64,000 nt of DNA, taken from positions 3,725,640 through 3,789,639 of the forward strand of contig KV748181.1 of the NCBI GenBank assembly GCA_001692895.1, written 5' to 3'. The stretch comes from Cenococcum geophilum 1.58. Lineage: Eukaryota; Ascomycota; Dothideomycetes; Gloniales; Gloniaceae. Positions 1 to 13,958 of this stretch are shown here, piece by piece; within the stretch, counting starts at the first letter, position 1, and each line of letters starts with the position of its first letter. The translations under genes were made by a program, and so were the position numbers. The notes under the pieces are model-generated. The model was not told where the DNA came from and ran no database searches. It saw nothing but the letters and a program-made list of their open reading frames with translations.

Positions 1-3000
1 CACGCACGCAATCTATAATAACGTATAGTGTGCTAGGTGCTTTAGGTTAACTCTTAGTTTGTCTTTATCCCTAAGTTTAAACCTTTACCGTGCTGATCTA
101 AACGTTATAACTTTATTCGCAGGTATTAAGATACGTCTCTCGCTTCTCTAGTCCTCTAAATGTTCCTCTAAATCCTTTAACGTTATAATTATGGCTCCTT
201 TAATATGCGTTATGGCCTTTTTTATAATTAGGTGGTCCTAGATAACTTTTTTATTTAACTATATATAGAAATCTTCCCACTTATTATTGTGCCTTTACCT
301 ATACTACTTTTGGTACAGCTGCTGGAGTGTATATAATCTATCCGTAAGGAAGTATCTTCTTATTACTGTGTCGTAACAGCCTTTGGTATGTTATTCTTTA
401 AACCTAATAGGAATTTCTAGATCCTCTTTATCTTCTAGTTCGGTAAGCTACTTAGCTCTTAATATACCTACTCTTGGCCTATTAGTAATTCTTTATACTA
501 GTGCTCTGTCCTTTATATGTCCTAATATGCTAGATCTTTTATCTAGTTTCTGTTCTTGCTATACAATAATTCTTTGCCTAAACTCTTCTATAGTCTTTTT
601 TAGTTTACGCCTTGCGCTCTAATCCTTAAAGTCGTCTTGCTTCTTAATCCTAGTATTAAACTTTTAATCTTTAGGCTAAACACTGTGTTCCCCTAGTAAG
701 TCTTTTAGGTTTATATATCTGTCTCCTAGTCTAATCGCTATTTGCGCTGCAGATTCTCTAATCTATAAAGAAGCTTCTTACCTCTTGCTTATAGGTGTCC
801 TAATTTACACTCTAAATTCTTAACCCCTTAGATTACTTAATCCTAAGCTTGCTTTTAACTTGAGCTTAACTCTAGCCTTAGTCTAACTAGGCTTTACGGG
901 TGTTCTCATCTTATCTCAAAAGTCTTAAATCTTACTTATCTTATCTTAAGAGTCTTATGCCTGTGAGAAACTCTGTCCCAAGCTTATTTGTATATTTCTG
1001 AACTAAGCTACTGCCCTACTCTATTGGTTTTTATCCATTATAGGTCCTTAGGTGTGCCTTATCTTGTCTTAAGAATCTTAGTTATCTTTTATCTTATTTT
1101 AAGAATCTTAAGCCTTTAGCCTTTTACCTTTATCGAGTGGTAAGCTAGCACTAGCAGTCGTTTACTTACTTAATTGTCTTTAGATATTACTTCTTCCGTC
1201 TTATAAAGTAATAGATGCCGTATCCAACGGTATTATAATACCCGTTACTGAACCTTGCTCTATAGCGGTCTCAGTCTCTACTTCTATTGCGCTATTAAGG
1301 TTTGGATACCCCTAGTTAGTTCCTTTACTATCCTCATCGCTATTAATTAATAAGTACTCCGACTCTATTATTATTATTACTAATCTCTGTCCGTATATTG
1401 CTGTAATATCTTAATCTAGCTTATAGAGTTAATCTTATTCTTTGTCTAACTCTTTAGTTCCTTTAAGTCCTTTTAACTCTGGCTCTTGTGGCTAATAGCT
1501 TATACTATACTTGGCGTCTTTATAAATTTAGCATACGTTATTATAATAAAATATAAAACTTCTAATTAAATATTCTTCTGTTCCTCGCAGTATATTATTG
1601 TCCCTCTATACGTATATGTTATATACTGCTGGTCTGGTTCCCTTTATTATATAATAACTCTGACTATCTTTATAATCCCTCGCGAAGTAACCCTGTTTTC
1701 CGTAATTTATATAAGCTCCGTCTCTAAACTATTAACTTTATTATAGAGTCCGCCTAAACATCTTCTGCTATTAAGATCCCTGGTTTAGCCTCTGCTCCTT
1801 AGTCCTGTAATTACTAGATCCTTAACCTCTAGGTTTTTATAGTTTTTTGCTCTATCTCTTATAGGCTTCTTTAGTACTACTTAGGTCTATTAGCTCTGCG
1901 CTATACCATAGTTTCTGACTTAGCTTTTGTCGTTGCGTACTCTACGCCTTATATAACTATAAAACTCTGTCCTAGCCTCTCTTAGCCTGTTCCCTTTAGA
2001 AGATCCTATTGTTGATTTTAATTACTTGGTCTATTAATTCCCTTAGGGTGTCCGTATCTTCTATTAGAATAATTACGTCCTAGACTTTAGCCTTAAGTCC
2101 CTGTTTGTACTATGCTATAAGCGCCCTATTATTCTACTTTACTTATATTACTAGTGTCTGGAACTATATTATATACTTAATTGCTAAAGTTCGTTACATA
2201 AGGTTCTAGAGTTTTCTTTCCACTATAGTTGTTCCTTCCGGGTTTTTAAATATCTGCGTAAGTCGTTCTACGAATCCTTCCTAACTTAAGAATATAAATC
2301 GCACGTTTTAGTTAGTGGTTGTTATTCCATTTGCCTATATCTCCATAAGGTAAAGTTTAAACTACTTAAGTGCTTTTCCTAATAAGAATAGCCCTGCGTA
2401 GGCTATCCGATCTACGGGTGTAGGTAACTTTGCTCCTTCTTATAAGACCTTAAAATACATCTGCGTAAGGAATCCTTTGAGCTTTAACCTCTCTCCTGTA
2501 AATCTCTTAATTAATAGTAGCTTAATTTTTGCCGCTCCTATCCCGTTAAGTCTTTCTTCTAATACTGCATTATTAGCTATTAGCTGGTTAACTATTTCCT
2601 ATAGCTGTCCGACCATTATAGGTTGCTATAAGTTAGTATCTGCTATACTGGTATCACCTCCTGTCCCTAAAGTAGTTGCTGCCATTAATGGCGTCATGGT
2701 GGCTGCTTTTGGTGGCATGTTGTTTAACTTCTTATATTAATACCATAACTAGGTAGTAATTGTATAACGGAACCTTGTAGCAAGAACTATAATGGGCTCG
2801 TTATTAGGCTAGGTATATAGAAAATGTAAGTATAAAAGTTAATAACGTAATAATAACTAGTAGAGTGGTTGCCTAATAGATTAACTCTAATTATATTCTG
2901 AGAATTACTACAAGGAAGAAACTATCTAGGTAGGGATTAAGGGTCCTTAAATACACAACCGTACTCCTAAGAAAGTCGTTACTCTATTTACTCTGTTTGC

Positions 3001-3187
3001 TCTGTTTGCTTTATTATAGATCTTATAGATTATATAGATTACACAGATTATATTACGTGACTTTACTTACTATTCCTCGTTATATAGTTCCACTGGTTCC
3101 ATCCTAGACCGTACCTATATTAACTAACTGGCTTCTTCCGACTCTTCTCTAAGTAGTCGTAACATCGTACTTAAAGCGTCCGTAACA
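1..3187 (-). mobile_element. Ty3/gypsy chromovirus copy Z, 5' portion (window-truncated)
   Basis: This is the 5' end (LTR and gag region) of a minus-strand LTR retrotransposon; the rest lies left of the window. Its sequence follows the gag half of copies A and F closely: the stretch at 1-60 matches 46515-46575, and 2740-3187 matches the leader and LTR of those copies. The LTR sits at 2763-3187. The copy is broken throughout, with many breaks and a strong RIP bias. It abuts the DUF3435 remnant on the right, so it probably inserted into that gene. Its target duplication cannot be checked because the other end is missing. Confidence 0.85.
2763..3187 (-). repeat. 5' LTR of copy Z
   Basis: A 425-bp LTR homologous to 5819-6243 and 13959-14383 in reverse orientation. 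On the minus strand it begins TGTTACGGACGC and ends near CCGTTATA, with short inverted ends related to TGTTACGGA / TCCGTTACA. It contains a different AT-rich stretch in the middle (about 2980-3060) from the other copies, so it is a variant LTR. Confidence 0.85.
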
Positions 3188-5818
3188 TCCTCCTTAGTCT
3201 GTAAATATTAGCGTCTAAAACTAATTCCTTTCCTAAACTTGCAATCCTCTTTTTAAAATAAATTCCCTGCTGCTTACTAAAACTAAGATACTAATAAAAT
3301 ACTCTATATATATTATATACGTATCTCTTAAAATATATAATACCTTCTGGTTATATTAAACATTTAGGATAGCGATATTTAAACTCTCTTTAATACTTAG
3401 GTGGTTAAAAGTAGGTGTCTATATACTTATTAAGGATGTCCTTTTATAGTATTTTACGCATCCGCCTTTTGTATATAAATTCTTCGTTACTAATATAAAT
3501 AAGGCATAATGGGTATAGAAGTACTATGGGATATTAATATAGATACTAAGCGGTCTTAACTTTATTAGCTTTTAATATGCCCGGTTCTTACGTTATAGTC
3601 TCGCCACCTTAACTAGGGATGCTGTTAAAGGCTATATAACTAAGAGTTGGGTTATTTAAGATATTCTATTACTTATTTATAAAAGATAAATTATTACTAT
3701 TAAAGATAACAAAGTCCGTCATTTTTTATTTTAAGGCTTTACGTTAAGCGGTTTCTTATTAATAATATAGTTAAGCTAGGGTATAGATAAACTTAATACG
3801 ATTATTATTATTTTCTAAGGGCTTAAAGAGCATACTAGTAATAGTGGCCCGCTCTTAAATTTTAAATTTAACTCTTAGTAGTGTTAATACTTTAGTTAGC
3901 GCCTTCCCACTAAGCTACCTAGCTATTTTAATTGTATTAATTAAATTGTAGAAGTTACAAATAGCCTTATTTAATCGTTCTCTATATAATCTTTAATATA
4001 TTGTGCCAATCTTCCGCTTAGTATCTTTATATTACTGGTATAAGTTAGTTCCTTTAGCCTTAGTAATAGGGTAGAAGCTTATACTATTAATTTAGTCCTT
4101 ATATTCTCCTTATTTACTATAAAGCGCTTTAAGCTTAGGGTAGTTTTAGAGCTCTTCTAGCTGGTTATTATTAAGCTTTATAGGTCCGCGTTAATCTTAT
4201 AATAGACCTATTCTTGCGACGGATTTAATAAGGATATCTTATAAAGGACTTCTAAAATAGATGCTTTAGTAATTATGCGCAATATGCGTTAGTATATAGT
4301 ACTTTTTATACGTGCTACTAAGATAGCCTATAGTCTGGTTCTGCTCTTTAGGAGTAAGAGTGTCTATAGATTTTATAATATTAGTATAAAATAAAGGAAA
4401 CCGAGAGCTAATAATAGAGCTAACCTACTATTAATGTTTTAACTTAAAGCCCGTCGCAGCTGGTATAACTCTAGTGCTTTTTTAAAACTGGTAATAAGCC
4501 CTAAGTGTATAAATATGTTACGGTATTTTAAGTATAGAAAGGCTTTATCTTATAAAATATTAATACCCCCTATTATATGCCTAACGTTATAGAAGAATGG
4601 CTAATTTAGTACTTTATCCTTCCATTTAATGTATAGTACATTACGGTACACTAGTGCCTTAAGTTTAAAGATATCTTTAACACTTATAAAGTTATCTCTA
4701 AACGCCTCCTAACTAATACTAATAGCTAGGATATACGAAATAATATAGAACGCTAGGAGTCCTTTTAGACGGAAAGTGAACTTCTTTCTACAATATTTAA
4801 AGGGTTAGTAAGATAAATTGCAGCCTAGATATATTACTTAGCTTATAGTCTACCGTCCTTTTCCTTATTCTTAATGTGTTCTAGGTTTATATTTATTACA
4901 ATTATACTCTATTTAGGGTGTTTTTTAATATAAACGACTATAATGTCAATATCTTTAAACTATAGTGCTTTATTGCTGCCTTTAGCACTAGCGCTTTTAA
5001 TAAGAGCCCCTAATCTCGTGGCTATAGCTATGCTAAATAGGAAAAGAAGCGAAATTTAAACTTAAATAAAGCCGTAGAGAGGCTTAGTATCGTCTACCTA
5101 GAGAGTATAGAGGATAGCGTAAAGATCCTAAACGTATATGGCGTGCTTTTCCTTTTCTAATTTGTTAAGCCTAAGACTAGATATCTACTACCAAAGTTAT
5201 TAGTGAATAAGTTTGTAAAAAAAGAATAAGTTAGGAGAATATATATTACAAATATTATCTAGGACATTACAGTTTATCCTATAGTTCGTTAAATCCTTAT
5301 AGTATAGGCTAATTCGTTTCTAGTAGCATTATATTAAGCTCTCCTTCTTAATTTAAAAATGTTTTTTGCGCTATATTAGATACCTCTGGATTGCATTTAT
5401 ATATGTGGTCTTTTGGAGATTTTTTAGTCCTTTTTTTAATCTTTTCGCAGTACCTATTTCGAGCTATTAGAAGATAGTGCGACGTAAGGTATATATAGAA
5501 GATATATCTTACCTCTCCTAGATTTCGCCTTCCCTCTTCTATAGCTTTTTTGTTTGTAGGGTATAATTTGGTTTTACTAGCCCTTCCTTCTTTAATTAAG
5601 CAATATCCTTTAGTATCTCCCTAGCCCCGGAATCCAAATCTACGTCTAATTCGTCGTTTAATTTGTCGTCTAATTTGTTATTTAATTCATTATCTAATTT
5701 TAGGTCTAAACCGAGATTGGGGTTTATATAACTATTTGTTTTAATATCTATATCTAGCTTAGTGTCTAGGTTAGAGTATAAATTAAAGCTTGAATTAGAA
5801 TATAAATTAGAGTTAAAG
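3188..5818 (-). pseudogene. DUF3435 tyrosine recombinase (Starship-captain-like) remnant, main part
   Basis: Translated on the minus strand, this stretch follows the FluG/DUF3435 family of fungal tyrosine recombinases, the family that includes Starship captains. Landmarks from N to C: an acidic repetitive leader (about 5640-5818); a recombinase segment with an ATRLGAL motif (about 4985-5042) that should carry the first catalytic Arg; a K-rich NLEHIKNKEKDG motif typical of the family (about 4870-4900); a YQLRRA box (about 4443-4470) matching the second catalytic Arg region; a charged C-terminal region; and a C2H2-finger-like end (about 3325-3425). Many stops interrupt it and the base use is RIP-like, so it is dead. 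Element A splits the leader at 5818/14384. Family assignment rests on several motifs in the right order; whether it headed a Starship is inference. Confidence 0.7.
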
Positions 5819-6243
5819 TGTTACGGACGCTTTAAGTACGATGTTACGACTACTTGGAGAAGAGACGGAAGAAGCTAGTTGGTTAATTTAGGCACGGTCT
5901 AGGATGGAGCCGGTAGAACCATGTGACGAGGAATAGTAGCCAAGGTTATATAATGTGCTACATATTAAACGGGAGGAACGAGAGGAACTTATATACCTTA
6001 TGTATAAGACGTATATTATATATAAGAAGGATTTTATAGGAGTACGGTTGTGTATTTAAGGACCCTTAATCCCTACCTAGATAGTTCCTTCCTTATAGTA
6101 ATTCTCAGAATATAATTAGAGTTAATCTATTAGGCAACCACTCTACCAGTTATTATTACATTGTTAACTTTTATACTTGTATTTCCTATACACCTAGCCT
6201 AATAACGAGCCCACCGTAGTTCCTGCTATAAGGTTCCGTTATA
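5819..6243 (+). repeat. 5' LTR of copy A
   Basis: A 425-bp direct repeat of 13959-14383, beginning TGTTACGGACGC and ending TTCCGTTATA. The preceding bases TAAAG are the target duplication. Confidence 0.93.
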
Positions 6244-9200
6244 TAATTACTACCTAGTTATAGTATTAATATAAAAAGTCGAACAACATGCCACTAAAAA
6301 CAGCCACTACAATGCTATTGACGGCAGCAACTATATTAAGGTTAGGTAACGACACTAGTATAGCAGATACTAACTTATAGCAACCTATAACGGTCGGACA
6401 GTTATAAGAGATAGTTAACCAGTTGACAGAAAATAATATAACGTTGGAAAATAGGATTAACAGGATAGGCGCAGTAAAGGTTAAGTTACTATTAATTAAA
6501 AGGTACTTAGGAGAGAGATTAAAGCTTAAAGGATTCCTAACGTAAATGCACTTTAAGGTAGTATAGGAAGGAGTAAAGCTGGCAACACCTATGAATTAAA
6601 TAGCATATGCAGGATTGTTCTTAATAGGAAGAGTACTTAAATGGTTTAAGCCTTACCTAATAGAAATCTAGGTAAATGGAATAATAACTATAAACTAAAA
6701 GGTACGGTTTATGTTCTTAAGCTGGAATAGATTTGTTAAGTAACTTATATAAATATTTAGAGACCTAGAGGTAGTAACTATAGCGGAAAGAAAACTCTAA
6801 GATATTATATAACGAACCTTAGCAATTAAATATATAATATAGTTCCAGACGTTAGTAATATAAGTTAAGTGGAATAATAGGGCGCTTATGGCACAGTATA
6901 AATAAGGACTTAAGGCCAAAGTCTAGAACGTAATTATCCTAATGGAAGATGCGGATACCCTAAGGGAATTAATATATTAGGCGATTAAAATTAATAATTA
7001 GATCTACTAAAGGGAATAGGCTAAGAAAGGTTAGGATAGAGTTCTATAGTTATATAAGGCGTAGAGTATATAACGATAAAAGCTAAGTTAAAAACTATAG
7101 TATAGTGTAGAGTTAATGGACCTAAGTGGTATTAAAGAACCCTATAAGAGATGGAATAAGCAACTATAGAAACCTAAAAGATAAGGATTAAGTAATTAAA
7201 GGTCTAAGGAGCAGAGGCCAAATTAGGGATCTTAGCAGCAGAAGATATTTAGGCGGACTCTATAGCAAGAAAAATGGTTTAAAGAAGGAGCTTATATAAA
7301 TTACGGAAAATAGGGTTATTACGTTAAAGACTATAGAAGTGGGTAGAGTTACTATATAGTAAAAGGCATAAGACTAGTAGACGACATATATATATAGAGG
7401 GATAATAATATGCTATAAGGAATAAAAGAATATTTAATTAAAAGTTTTGCATTTTGTTATAACAATATATACTAAATTTATAAGGACGCTAAGTACGGCG
7501 TAAGCTATTAGCTATAGGAGCTAGTACCTATAGGATATAGAGGAACTAATAAACTAGTTCACAGATCGGATATTAAGGACAATAAATTTAACGTAGGCGA
7601 AATATTTTATGACGATAAGGTAATAAGAGCGGTTTACTAGGAACATATAGCTATTAAAGATATTATACTAGAGGTAGAGGATAATTCTACTATAGAACAG
7701 GGAATATTAGTAGGGATTAAGACCCTACTAGATATAATGTCTATCGCTTTATAAGACATAAGAGAAGTAGGACAGTAAACTACTTTGGCACTTAATAAAG
7801 GCAAAAGGCTAAAAGCTTAAAATTTTTACAGCGAGATAAGAGATGACCAAGATTCTTAAGACAAGATAAGGTAAGCTTAAGGACCTATAACGGATAATAA
7901 CCGATAAAGTAGAGCAGTAGCTTAGTTTAAGAATATACAAATAAGCTTGGGATAGAGATTCCTACAGGTATAAGATTCTTAAGACGAGATAAGTAAGATT
8001 TAAGACTCTTAAGATAAGATAAGAACACTAAGTAAGCCTAGTTGGACTAAGGCTGGAGCTAAGCTTAAGTTAGAAGTAAGCTCAGGATTAAAGAATCTAA
8101 GGGATTAAGAATTTGGAGTATAAATTAAAACACCTATAAGTAAGAGGTAAGGAGCTTCTTTATAGATTAGAGAATCTGCAGCGTAAATAGTAATTAGACT
8201 AGGAGACAAATATATAAACCTAGAGGATTTACTAGTAGAACACGTTATTTAGACTAAAGATTAAAAAGTTAATACCAGAATTAAGAAGCAAGAGAACTTT
8301 AAGGATTAGAGCGTAAGGCGTAAACTAAAAGAAACTATAGAAGAATTTAGAGCAAGGATTATTATATGGCAAGAGCAGAAACTAGATAAGAGATCTAGTA
8401 TATTAGGACGTATAAAGGATAAAGCACTAGTATAAAGAATTACTAATAGGCCTAGGGCAGGCATACTAAGAGCTAAGTAGCTTACTAAACTAGAAGATAA
8501 AAAGGATCTAGGGATTCTAACTAGGTTCGAAGAACGACACATAAAGGGCTATTATAACGCAGTAATAAGAAGATACTTCCTTACGGATAGACCGTATATA
8601 CTTTAGCAGCTATACCAAAAGTAGTATAGGCAAAGGCATAATAATAAGTAGGAAGATTTCTATATATAGTTGGATAAGAAAGTTATTTAGGACCACCTAA
8701 TTATAGAAAAGGCTATAAATTATATTAAAGGAGCCTTAATTATAACGTTAAAGGATCTAGAGGAGCGTTTAGAGGACTAGAGAAGTAAAAGACGTATCTT
8801 AGTACCTATAAATAAAGTTATAACGTTTAGATTAGTATAATAGAGGTTTAAACTTAGGGATAAAGATAAGCTAAGAGTTAACCTAAAGCACCTAGTACAC
8901 TATATGTTATTATAGATTGCGTATATAGACGATATATGCGAAATGCATAAGAATCCAAAGGAAAAGAATTGGAAATACCCTATAAGGATATACTGGATAA
9001 TAGATAAGTAATAGTATAGGAATGCTAAATATATGTATAGATAGCATCTAGCAGAGGTCTAAGAGGAAGGAAGTTTAGTACTTTAACTAGGAAGATTCCT
9101 TACGGAAGAATACTTAGATGGATAACAGTAGTAGGAATACCTAGAAAATATGTATTTATAGTATATTGAAGATAAAAAGTAAACTAGGCATTAGCTAAAG

Positions 9201-12200
9201 AGTAAGCTAAGTATAATAAGATTAAGTAGCTAATAGTTAGGAAAAGTAGAGGCCTACGGGACTAGAGGGAGCCAGTAGTAGAGCCTTAGACCCTTAAAGG
9301 AATTTAAGGACGGCACCTAAATTTATAAGTTAAATGGTAAGATTAATAGTTTAAAGCGCTAATAGATAGTAGAGCAATAAGAAACTATATCTTACTAGTA
9401 GCAGTTAAGAGGATAGAATTACCTTATAAACAAAAGGAGCAACCTTACCTATTAGTTATAATTTTAGGAGATCTAATAACCTATAGAGGAGGGATTATTA
9501 ATCTTAAAATAGGACCTATTTAGATAACTATTAAAAGAAGATAAATTAAGATATCTTTTAATATCCTACTATTAGGACAGGACAAGGTAGTATTAGGTAT
9601 GCCTTGGTTATAGGAATATAATCTAAGGATTAATTGGATTATAAGTTAGGTTAATATTAGAGATACTTAATGCTGTAAAATGCGATAATAAGCCAAGTTA
9701 GTATAGTACTAAGTAGGAGCAACCTATAAAGAAATAGAAAAAGGATTAAGTTATGTATTAAAGAGATACTACAAGTATGGTAAGAAACTATAGTTACTAG
9801 AAAGTAAAAAGCTGTTAGAGTATATAGTATAGGACTATAAAATAGAGTTAGAACTAGGAATAAGTCTAAAGTTCTTTCTAATCTATAAGCTTACTAAANA
9901 AGAAGGTAAAGCACTAAAAGAGTTTATCTAAGAAAACCTATAAAAGGGATATATTAGACTATTGCAGTTATTAGCGGGATATCTAGTACTATTTATACTA
10001 AAGATAAATAGTAAACTAAGGCTGTGTATTAACTATAGATAGTTAAACAGTATTACTAGGAAGGATAGGTATCCTTTACCCTTAATTAGTAAAATCTAAG
10101 ATAGGATAGGTAATACGTAAATCTTTATGAAGATAGATCTAAGATAGGCGTACTATTAGATTAGGATTAAGGAAGGTAATAAATAAAAGGCAGCCTTTAG
10201 GTTAAAGGAAGGACTATATAAACCATTAGTTATATAATTTAGGCTTATAAACGCACTAGTAACGTTCTAAAAGTGTATTAACAATATATTAGGAGAATAC
10301 TTAGATAAATTTGTTATAGTATATCTTAATAATATTATTATCTACTTAATAACTAAGGAAGAATACGGGGAACACGTTAAATGGGTTTTAAAGAGACTAT
10401 AAGAAGAACAGATGCCAGTAGTAATTAAAAATGCAAGTTTTTTACTAGGAAGACTAATTTTATTAGATTTATTATTAAACTAAGCTAACTTAGTATAGAT
10501 CTAAAGAAGATTAAGGCTATAGTAAATTAGTAAGAACTAGAGAATATTATACAGTTAAGATTATTTCTAGGGTTTTATAATTACTGTAGGAGGTTTATAG
10601 TATAGTGGTTAAAGGATATTAAGCTATTTACGTAATTAATAAAGAAAGAAGAACTATGGGTATAGGGAGAGGAATAGAAGGAACTCTTTAAAAAAGTTAA
10701 AGAGTTATTTACCTAGGAGCTAGTTCTTAAGATCTATTAACTAGGTCTAGAGACGGTTATAAAAATAGATATATTAGACTATATATTAGGGGTATACTTT
10801 ATATAAAGATATTAAGATAGATAGTACCTAGTAGTATACTATAGTTGAAAAATAATACTACTAGAGTTAAACTATAACATCTATAATAAAGAGTTATTAG
10901 GTATAGTTATAGTATTAAAGGAATAGAGAGCATTCTTATAAGGTATAGAGAAACTATTTATAGTTAAGACGGATTATAAAAACCTAATAAGATTCCTAAT
11001 AACGAAGGAACTTAACTAAAGATAGGTTAGATGGGTAGAGATGCTTATAGAATACTATTTTAAGATTTAGTATACTAAGGGTATAGATAATATGCGGGTA
11101 GACGCTCTAAGCTATAAAGCTAAACTTTAGAATGATGAAAAGCTATTAGAGGCTTTACTGCGAAAAGACATAGACAAACTAATTAGGTACAATTATCCAA
11201 AAATTGTAGTAACTTAAAAGAGTAATAAACTAGAGAAAGTCTATAAGATACTAGAGAGCTTTTAGGTATAAAGGATTTTAGAAGTATAACTAGAAGATCT
11301 ATAAATGGATATATACGAAAATTAAGAAGTGAAGTATATCCTAAGAAGCATAGCAGAGCAGTTTATGGAAGACTTTTATAAGGGATTAACTTAAGGATAT
11401 AATAGAGCTATGGGCTTAGTGTTAAGACTCTAAGAGGAGTATATTATTAACGGAATCTAAAGAATAGCTAAAAAGGTCACTAAAGAGTATTTAGATTGCT
11501 AAAGGAATAAACTAATAAGGTATAAGCTATATAGAGGGCTATAACCTATTAAAACACCAGAGAGACTATGGGAGGTTATATCGTAGGACTTTATTATTAA
11601 GTTGCTAAAGTTAAGAGATTTTATTACCAGATAAGATTATAACGCGATTTTAGTAATAGTAGATAAGCTTATAAAGTAGGGATACTTTATAGCATGTATA
11701 AAAGAAATCTTAGCGGAAGATATCGCTAGAATCTATGTTAAAGAAGTATTCGTAAAATATAGAGTACTAAGTAAAATTATATTAGATAGAGATTTAAGAT
11801 TCGTAGCAGTATTCTAGGAGGTATTCTTAGCGGAGTAAGGAGTTTAAGTAGTAACTTCTACTGTATATTATCTGCAGATAGACGGTTAAACGGAAAAATT
11901 AAATTAGATACTAAAGCAGTATCTAAGGCATTATGTTAATTATGTATAGAATAATTAGGTATCGCTATTACTAGTTATATAGTTTATATATAATACAACA
12001 CCTTAAAAAGGAATAGGTATATTACTATTTAAGGAGAATTATGGATATAAGCTAAGGACATTATTATTACTACGGTAAGTAAAGAAAACGAGTAGTACAG
12101 CTAAAGAGAGAATAAAGACGTTAATAAATCTTTATGCAGACCTTATAGAATCAGTAAAGAAAGTATAAGAGAGAATAAAAAAGTACTATAATGCTAAGAG

Positions 12201-12574
12201 ATCTAAGGGACTAGATCTTAAGGAGGGAGATAAAGTATAGCTACTATATAAAAATTTCAAGAGTTAACAACTAAGCAAGAAGTTGGACCACGTTAGAATT
12301 ACGCAGAGGATTTTACCGGTTATATTTAAGTTAAACCTACTGGCCAAAATAAAGATCTACCCTATATAGTATATTGCAATACTAGAGTTAGCATATAGGA
12401 ATATTAAGCCACCAGTCTACGAAGTAGACACGTACAGAGAATAAGAGGAAGACAAATAGTAAGTTTTGAAGATCGTTAGTTATAAGGACATTAACGATAA
12501 AATATAGTATAAGGTTAAGTAGATAGGCTATAACAAGACTACCTAGGAGCTACTAGAAAATTTAAAGAATGCTA

Positions 12575-13201
12575 TCCCTTAACCCGCCGGAATTCGTCCA
12601 CTCGTTATCGATAAGGATCGGCCAATCAAATCAATGCATCTAAATCATCGTGATCAGAAATACGCTCCGAGCCAGTGGTGTCCAAAGAACCCCAGTAATC
12701 CTCAATGGATGATTCCTGTGTAAGGCCCATATAAATAAGCACACCAAAATACGCCCAGAGTTCTTCTTTGCATGTTGGCTTCTATAGACGGGCCCGTAGC
12801 TTTTCACCTACATCATTTAACGGGTGTAGCTCTGCGTACTTATTCGTCCACTCTACCAGCTTATCCATAATCTCACTAGTAAAGAATTGACTGAATATAG
12901 CGAACGGATCGTTTCGATCAAGCGTAGGAGGTAGATTTGGGGTGCTATGGTCGTTGAGATCGTTAATATGCAAAGGCTCGAAATCGGGCAGCTCTTATGG
13001 CTTGGGGGGNGGTTTTTTAGCAACCCGGTTTGGTAGAACTTTATATTAAGTCNGTTGAANAAGATCTATATCATTGGAAGTACGATTAGAAGGCATGGTT
13101 GATGGTAATTAATTGATCAAATCTATAGAGGTATACGCGTAGTTTTGATTCTGGTGTTCCGCACGGACCACCTGCTAAGTGGACGTCGGCGGGTTAAGGG
13201 A
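12575..13201 (-). mobile_element. piggyBac-like non-autonomous element P1
   Basis: A 627-bp DNA transposon with terminal inverted repeats beginning TCCCTTAACCCGCCG, flanked by TA on both sides. On the minus strand it keeps the first part of a transposase: an ATG at 13096 (MPSNRT...), then a segment with DPFAIFSQFFTSEIMDK (12850-12930), then FGVLIYMGL and SIEDYWGSLD (about 12686-12755). These match the N-terminal part of PGBD/DDE_Tnp_1_7 (piggyBac) transposases. The rest of the gene, including the DDE core, is missing, so the copy is internally deleted and non-autonomous. It is clearly less AT-shifted than the host retroelement, so it arrived after most RIP. Several N calls lie at 13010-13060. 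Related copies: 55688, 56331, 60801. Confidence 0.75.
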
Positions 13202-13958
13202 TAGGAAAGGTATAGGAGCATTAGAAGAGATTAGGTTAGGCAGTATTAATAAAGAAGAATTACTAAAGAATGAGTTACCTAAGGGGGACCTAAGAAGAGC
13301 AGTTGCCGAGCTATTCGGATCTGTTTCCTTCTCTGTTAAAAGAGAATCCGTTTTTTTATTACTAAGTTCCTATAAACCTTATTTTATAAGTTTCTACTCC
13401 TTAAAATAAACCTTCTTACAAACCTTCTTAAGATAAAGTAGACGAGTAGACGCCGCGATCTAAGTATCTAGGGCCTTCTATTCCGCATTACGAGAACATT
13501 CCAACTTAATAAGGGCTTAAGATAGTTTACCATTTAGCCGCGCAGCAGTAGATTAAACATAAAACTCTAAGATAAATTAATTAGGGAACTAGACGACTAT
13601 TAAGAGTTATAGGTTGCGTATATTTAGCATTAAAGGTAAAGCAAACGTCGCAGGACGAATAAATATTCGCTTTAGTGTACTCTAAATAAGAGGACGGTTA
13701 TCACGAAGATAGACTCGCTAACGCAATATAGACTAACCCCTTTTTCGAACAGCGAGAATATAAAGACGGTATAATCTTACTAAGAGATAATATTGCAGCT
13801 ATAGTGCGAGCACGACGTTAGGCGTATAAAGAAGAAATTACTTTAGGTATAATAAGCAAAAATATTAACCAAATTAATTAAACGGACATTATACCTCTAG
13901 TAAATAACTTAGAGATATTTTAAATCTTTAAGGACGAAGATAAAGAGGAGGGAGATAG

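Noticed and set aside
383-622. Short open frame in the AT-rich block
   Set aside because: It is the antisense of the gypsy gag region; the same frame recurs at 8306-8542 (minus), 21563-21778 and near 46990-47150, so it is a repeat shadow.
12564-12606. TTAA within the P1 ends taken as a piggyBac target duplication
   Set aside because: The bases outside TTAA (TCCC) are shared by all copies, and P2 and P4 lack TTAA, so TTAA belongs to the inverted repeat of this subgroup, not to the target.
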